Below are positions 59,774 through 64,000 of a DNA stretch of 64,000 nucleotides, one piece after another. The notes under the pieces are model-generated. The model was not told the origin of the DNA. It was given only the letters and a program-made list of their open reading frames with translations, and did not search any database. This DNA is from Karstenula rhodostoma CBS 690.94. Lineage: Eukaryota; Ascomycota; Dothideomycetes; Pleosporales; Didymosphaeriaceae. Within the stretch, counting starts at the first letter, position 1. Every line of letters starts with the position of its first letter. The stretch lies in the NCBI GenBank assembly GCA_010093485.1, contig MU001507.1, positions 446,844-510,843 of the forward strand. The letters are read 5' to 3'. A program made the translations under genes and the position numbers.

Positions 59774-60685
59774 TTAAGTTTCTGTGCCGTCAGCGGGAGT
59801 CAAAATCTGGGCGATAGACAAATTCACGTCGATTTCCTGGCGCGCATACTCGTCGTAGAAGATTTGCCCCTTGTGCACGAACCCATCGGGATCATTAAGC
59901 TTCTCGGTAGGCCGAACAGACAGATGGGTGTGTACGGCACGCCCAGAATAGTGACCAGGGAAGATGGTGTCGAAATCCACCGTGCCCCATGACGAAGTGG
60001 ATTGTGCGCCAGTGAGCCAATGCGCATTCTCGTTCGGCGGCCAGTCTCGTACCTGCCGCGCGTATAATCCCGTAGCGTTGGCCTGCCAGACATCGATACG
60101 CGCGCCCTTGAGCGGCTTGCAGGTGGTAACATCGATGATCTGCAGAGCCAGGCGCTGATAGACGCCCTCCTGATTTTCGCGGATGTTTTGTCGATACGCC
60201 GCGCGGTCGGCGAAGAATGGTCCCCAGACGTTCTCGGGAGAAAGAATGCACACCGACGGCTTCACTTTCTTGTCCGGATCGTTCCAATCAAACCCAAAGA
60301 GCTTGTCGTCGCTCTTGTAGTTCTTGCCTTTGCTATCAGCGGTCGCGTCGTGGTTGACGTTTTGCCACTTCTGGAGAGCTGCTTTGTCTGTGGTGCAACC
60401 AGTCAATCTTCGGAATATAACAGCAACGAATCACTTACCACGAGGCCGGACGTCAATACCGCGGGCCTTGCGCAGGCGGTGGAATGATTCTCGACGGGCT
60501 GCAACGATGCGAGCATTGAGTTCCTTCAGCTCCGGGGTATCGAGGCATTGGGTGAGCGCTTCAGAGTCACGCACGGCTTGTCGATGATACTCGATCATCT
60601 CCTCGGGCGTGCGATTTGCGTGTGCAGAAACGATAACTGCTACCACGGCCATGACGGCGAGTCGGATAATCTTGGAGAATACCAT
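59774..60685 (-). CDS. Secreted intradiol ring-cleavage dioxygenase-like protein
   Basis: Exons 60685-60439 and 60387-59774 with a 51 bp intron (donor GTAAGT, acceptor ACAG). The product is 286 aa. It starts at MVFSKIIRLAVMAVVAVIVS, a clear signal peptide ending near AHA. An N-terminal helical part contains RTPEEMIEYHRQA and a Cys (TQCLDTPELKELNARI), as in extracellular fungal members. The catalytic beta-sandwich follows: CILSPENVWGPFF, ARIDVWQANATGLYA, IFPGHYSGRAVHTHL. The four non-haem Fe(III) ligands are in place at Tyr191, Tyr229, His235 and His237. The family opens catechol or hydroxyquinol rings between the two hydroxyls; secreted forms are linked to lignin-derived aromatics. The substrate is not determined. 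This is the first intact gene to the right of the RIP block. Confidence 0.92.
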
Positions 60686-62502
60686 TGTGTGGACGATTGT
60701 TCTGGAAGAACCAAGAGAGAATGCGGGGTGAGATGGTGTGGAGGGCGACTGAAAAGGCACGAAAGAACCTTTGTAAGGAGATGCAGGGCGTTTGTAGGTC
60801 AGCGTTGCGCTCAGGTGAAGGTACGTGCTCCAAGTGCTCCAAGTGTTCCAGGTGGTCCCAGTGCATCAAGTGCTCTGGAGGTTTCGAGGTAATAATAATA
60901 AGGCTTCTTTCTCTTTCTTGGACCGCGTGCATAGGAATCCAACATCACTGCGGTATTATAAAGCTTATGATCTTGCACACGCAAGAATAGCCCGCGCAAG
61001 TCCCAGTTTCGTCACGCAGCCGTGTTACCAAACGGAACCATGGCACAATGCCACGAGCCACGAGCAATCCATTGAGAACGAACATGAACCTCGCCTTGTC
61101 CCTTCGAAACCCATCCGCAGAAACTCGCTTTTGACCCAAACTTGTCAGAGCCGCGTTAAATTTGGTATTCGCGCCCATCGCCCAGCTTTCCGTGTTCAGC
61201 AAGATGCATAGAGGGTGAAGCAAAAAGCCAATCTGCCCTTACTCGGAGGCTGTGTACACATAGTCGCGTGTCTTGCCTTTCCTTAACCATGCAGAAGCCT
61301 GACTTCACCTGAATACTTTCACATGCCGTGGGCCAATAGAATGCCGGTGTGACGCGAAAGTAGTGCGACGTCGCAACTCGTAAGTCATCGCCTGGGTGTG
61401 GGATGCTAGTTCTCAATGCGTATCGCTGCGAGCTTTGTCTTCCTATCAGTTCAAGGAAGGGTACTGGGACCCGGAACTGTGGTGTGGAGGGCCTGACCGG
61501 ACCACCTTGACAGCAAGAACCGCAGGTGTTGTCTAATGTTGGCAGGTGCTATGATGCGTGTATATGAAACCATGCAGCGACATATTGATAGTATTCGTTG
61601 GAGCCAAGACAACTGCACCAAACACCAGTTGCCTGCTACGGAGCGTTTTTACGGAGAGTTTCTCCATGCGCGGGTTACGCGCCTCAATCGGCTCCACACA
61701 TCCGACTGGTGTCGTATCATCGTCGACATGAGGATTGCGTGCTTCAACCCGGAACCTGCGTTACCGATAAGGGACTCCCGATTTTGAGAACGATAGTCGT
61801 AGCCTTAGAAATCACAAACTTGGTATGATGATGTGACGTGATCTCCTTCGCGCTTCCCCACATTTCATAGCGCCGGCGTCGGTCCTGGCCCGTGCAACAA
61901 TGGAGGCGACATCAACACCGCCGACATCAGCTCATCAAACTCATTCAACTTCCTTGTTGCATACCGAGTCATCCGCCGACCCGCCTTCATTCATCGTCCG
62001 GGACTCCAAAGCTGCATCGACCCAGCTCTGGGTTCGGAGATATATTTAGTTGCAGCACAACCCTGCCTCGCATCCTTACAATTGTCCCGATATCGCAAAA
62101 GGCTCGTAATCTGTCCCAAAAAGCAGGGCTCTCAGCATCGAATACAGCAGGTGTGGTTCCCTTCCAGATTGTCGAGCTCCGAAACTGTGGTCGGTCGTCT
62201 ATCTTGAGTCCCAGGCGTGCCTTTGCTAGGCGGTATCTGGAAGGTGCCACAGCATCGCAGCAGATAGCATCGACGCCCAAGTTTTGCTTCCGCCTACCGA
62301 GCGCTTCTCCACATGTTTGGAGTGTTTTTGTCCTCGTGAGACTGGGGCAGTCGGCAATAGGTCGCGCTTTGCGGGGTCACCGCTTGAGTAGTGCTTTGTA
62401 CCAGCTACTCACGAATCCGCGCTGAAGCTCCTGTTCCGAAGTACATCTACACATAACGGGTGGTCTTCGATAAATACCTGAGCAGAACCACTTCCTGTCG
62501 CC
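60686..62502. other. Long intergenic region before the F-box gene
   Basis: About 1.8 kb. GTGCTCCAA-type units repeat at 60827-60880. A plus-strand ATG at 61901 opens a 49-codon frame (MEATSTPPTSAHQTHSTS) and a longer frame runs 61892-62425; neither shows a family. No gene is supported. Confidence 0.45.
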
Positions 62503-64000
62503 ATGGCAGAACACGCAGCTCCTTCGATCACCACGCTCCCATCAGAGATCATACACCACATCCTGTCTTTCTTACCATTGACTGACTTGGTAAAAGTGGG
62601 CTTGATAAACCACGCTTTTCTTGAACACTCTAGGCAAGACACGCTGTACCAGCCGTTTGTTCAGACTCACGTACCGGGCTATGAGGTGCCCAAGCCCGAT
62701 GACTTGACTTGGCGCGAGCTGTTCAAGCTCCACTACCCTTACTGGTTCATCGCGCAACACAAAATCTGGTTCTCAGACACGCTGCATACAGGGAAGCTCA
62801 TAATAACTAGATATGACCACCGACTCAATATCATCGAGGGGTATGCACTCGTAGCGGAACGACGGCAGCCCACTTTCAAGACATGGTCATGGAACCCACA
62901 CGCCATTATACACACTTTTAATCCCCGAATCAGGCTGGATCTCAATGCCCCGGTGATACACTTGGATGCTCGAGGATACGAGGCTGCTGTTGGGGAGGCT
63001 GGACATCGCCTGACCCAACAAGTTCCCATGAACTTTGCTGATGAACTATCCCGACCCAACTCTGGAATCCATTCTCAGCTTATACTGACGAGGCCATGGC
63101 CCAACCAAGCGACCACTCGAAACACGCCTATTTGGCCGCCGCTCACGATACCAAGTCCGCTACGTACGCTGAACGAATCGCCAAGCCACTTCCGCGATGT
63201 CGCCCACCGGCCGTCGCGCCTCTCGGAAATGTCTTCCGCGAGTTTCAGGTTAAGAAGGTGGATGGAGTTCTCGTCACGACCGCACGGAATCAGCATGCGC
63301 GTGGGAGAAGACGTGACGACGTGGGGCACGCTTCCTGCAGAATGCTACACGCCGACTCCACAGAAACCATGGCAAGGAATATGGTGCGGGGACTACGCAG
63401 GTCATGGATGCGAATTCTTGGTGGTTATGCAACCAGAAGAACCTAGACCCCTACCGGAGCGGGCAGAATTGGTCCTGCGAGCAGCAGAACGCGAGGGTAG
63501 TGTCAGCAGTGGCGACTCATGGAGTACAGCACCAAGCGTCCAAGAAGAGTGGGACGAAGATGGTTGGGACGATAACGAAGCCGTTGCAGAGGAAGATATG
63601 ATTGCTGGTGAAGAAGATGAGAGCATGGAAGGTAGCATCGCCACTCTGCATGCGTCGCCGGTGCATGCATCAGCTCAACTCGTGGAGGATCAACACGATG
63701 ACGGCAACGAGACCATCTACCGGGGTCGCCTCGAGGCCGTAAAACTCACTGGCGATCCGAATATACCACGAGGAGAATACACCTTCATTGCGCCAGATAT
63801 TGGTCCTAGCGGTTTGATTCGAGTAGCAGACGAGGAGCTGTTCAAGGGAGCACGTATCGTCAAAAGCGTTGGCCACATCGCTGCAAGAGGTTTCAGAGAT
63901 GGTGAGTACCAGTAAAGTTCCCTAAAGCAAGGACCTCATGCTAACGACACCTAGACGACTACATGACATCTCAGCTCATCTTGATTTCACACGACCGTCT
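62503..64000 (+). CDS. F-box protein, FBXO31-like (partial at right edge)
   Basis: Exon 1 is 62503-63901. A 53 bp intron (63902-63954, branch CTAAC) is followed by exon 2, which runs off the window; 481 residues are visible. An F-box at about 8-45 (TLPSEIIHHILSFLPLTDLV) should bind Skp1 in an SCF ubiquitin ligase. Downstream WRELFKLHYPYWF and KIWFSDTL are typical. QGIWCGDYAGHGCEFLVVMQ at about 288 and VKLTGDPNIPRGEYTFIAPD at about 413 match the substrate-side domain shared by FBXO31 and related fungal proteins. An acidic disordered insert (about 340-390) separates the two blocks. It would select proteins for ubiquitination; the targets are unknown. Confidence 0.9.

Overview
The window comes from a filamentous ascomycete (Pezizomycotina, probably a Dothideomycete; this is inference). 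Genes are well separated and carry short 46-65 bp introns (one of 143 bp) with GT..AG ends and CTNAC-like branch sites. The families are fungal: GH114, subgroup C chitinase, LysM protein, microbial opsin, RPEL protein. A very large AT block carries the signature of saturated repeat-induced point mutation (RIP).

Left arm (1-29.2 kb, normal composition). A 169 bp tandem repeat is at the left edge. Then come a secreted GH114 polygalactosaminidase and a secreted S41-type peptidase, a nuclear-looking unknown protein, and a disordered Ala/Pro/Lys-rich protein. A ZIP zinc transporter and a proton-pump-type opsin are divergent. They are followed by an RPEL-repeat protein, an MFS sugar/quinate-type permease, a DUF2264 protein, a large coiled-coil protein, and DNA polymerase kappa. 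The arm ends in an EF-hand gene whose 5' part is cut off by a copia-like LTR.

Centre (about 30.0-53.8 kb). This is an AT block of about 23.8 kb in which CpA, TpG and CpG are almost absent, so ATG codons hardly exist. It contains decayed tandem repeats. Some have coding-size periods (57, 30, 12 bp), and one frame stays open for 123 codons. Both edges are abrupt and carry TTTCCCTA/TAGGGAAA palindromes.

Right arm (53.8-64 kb). Next to the block lies a decayed chitin-related cluster. It holds a short gene with a WG..IYR..PRYxYC pattern and one premature stop, a wrecked subgroup C GH18 chitinase that has lost its catalytic signature, and a four-LysM gene with one premature stop. Intact genes resume with a secreted intradiol dioxygenase and an F-box protein (FBXO31-like) that runs off the right edge.

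I read the right arm as a chitin-binding/chitin-degrading module lost by mutation spreading from, or acting alongside, the RIP block. No CRISPR, bacterial-type operon or convincing tRNA gene was seen.
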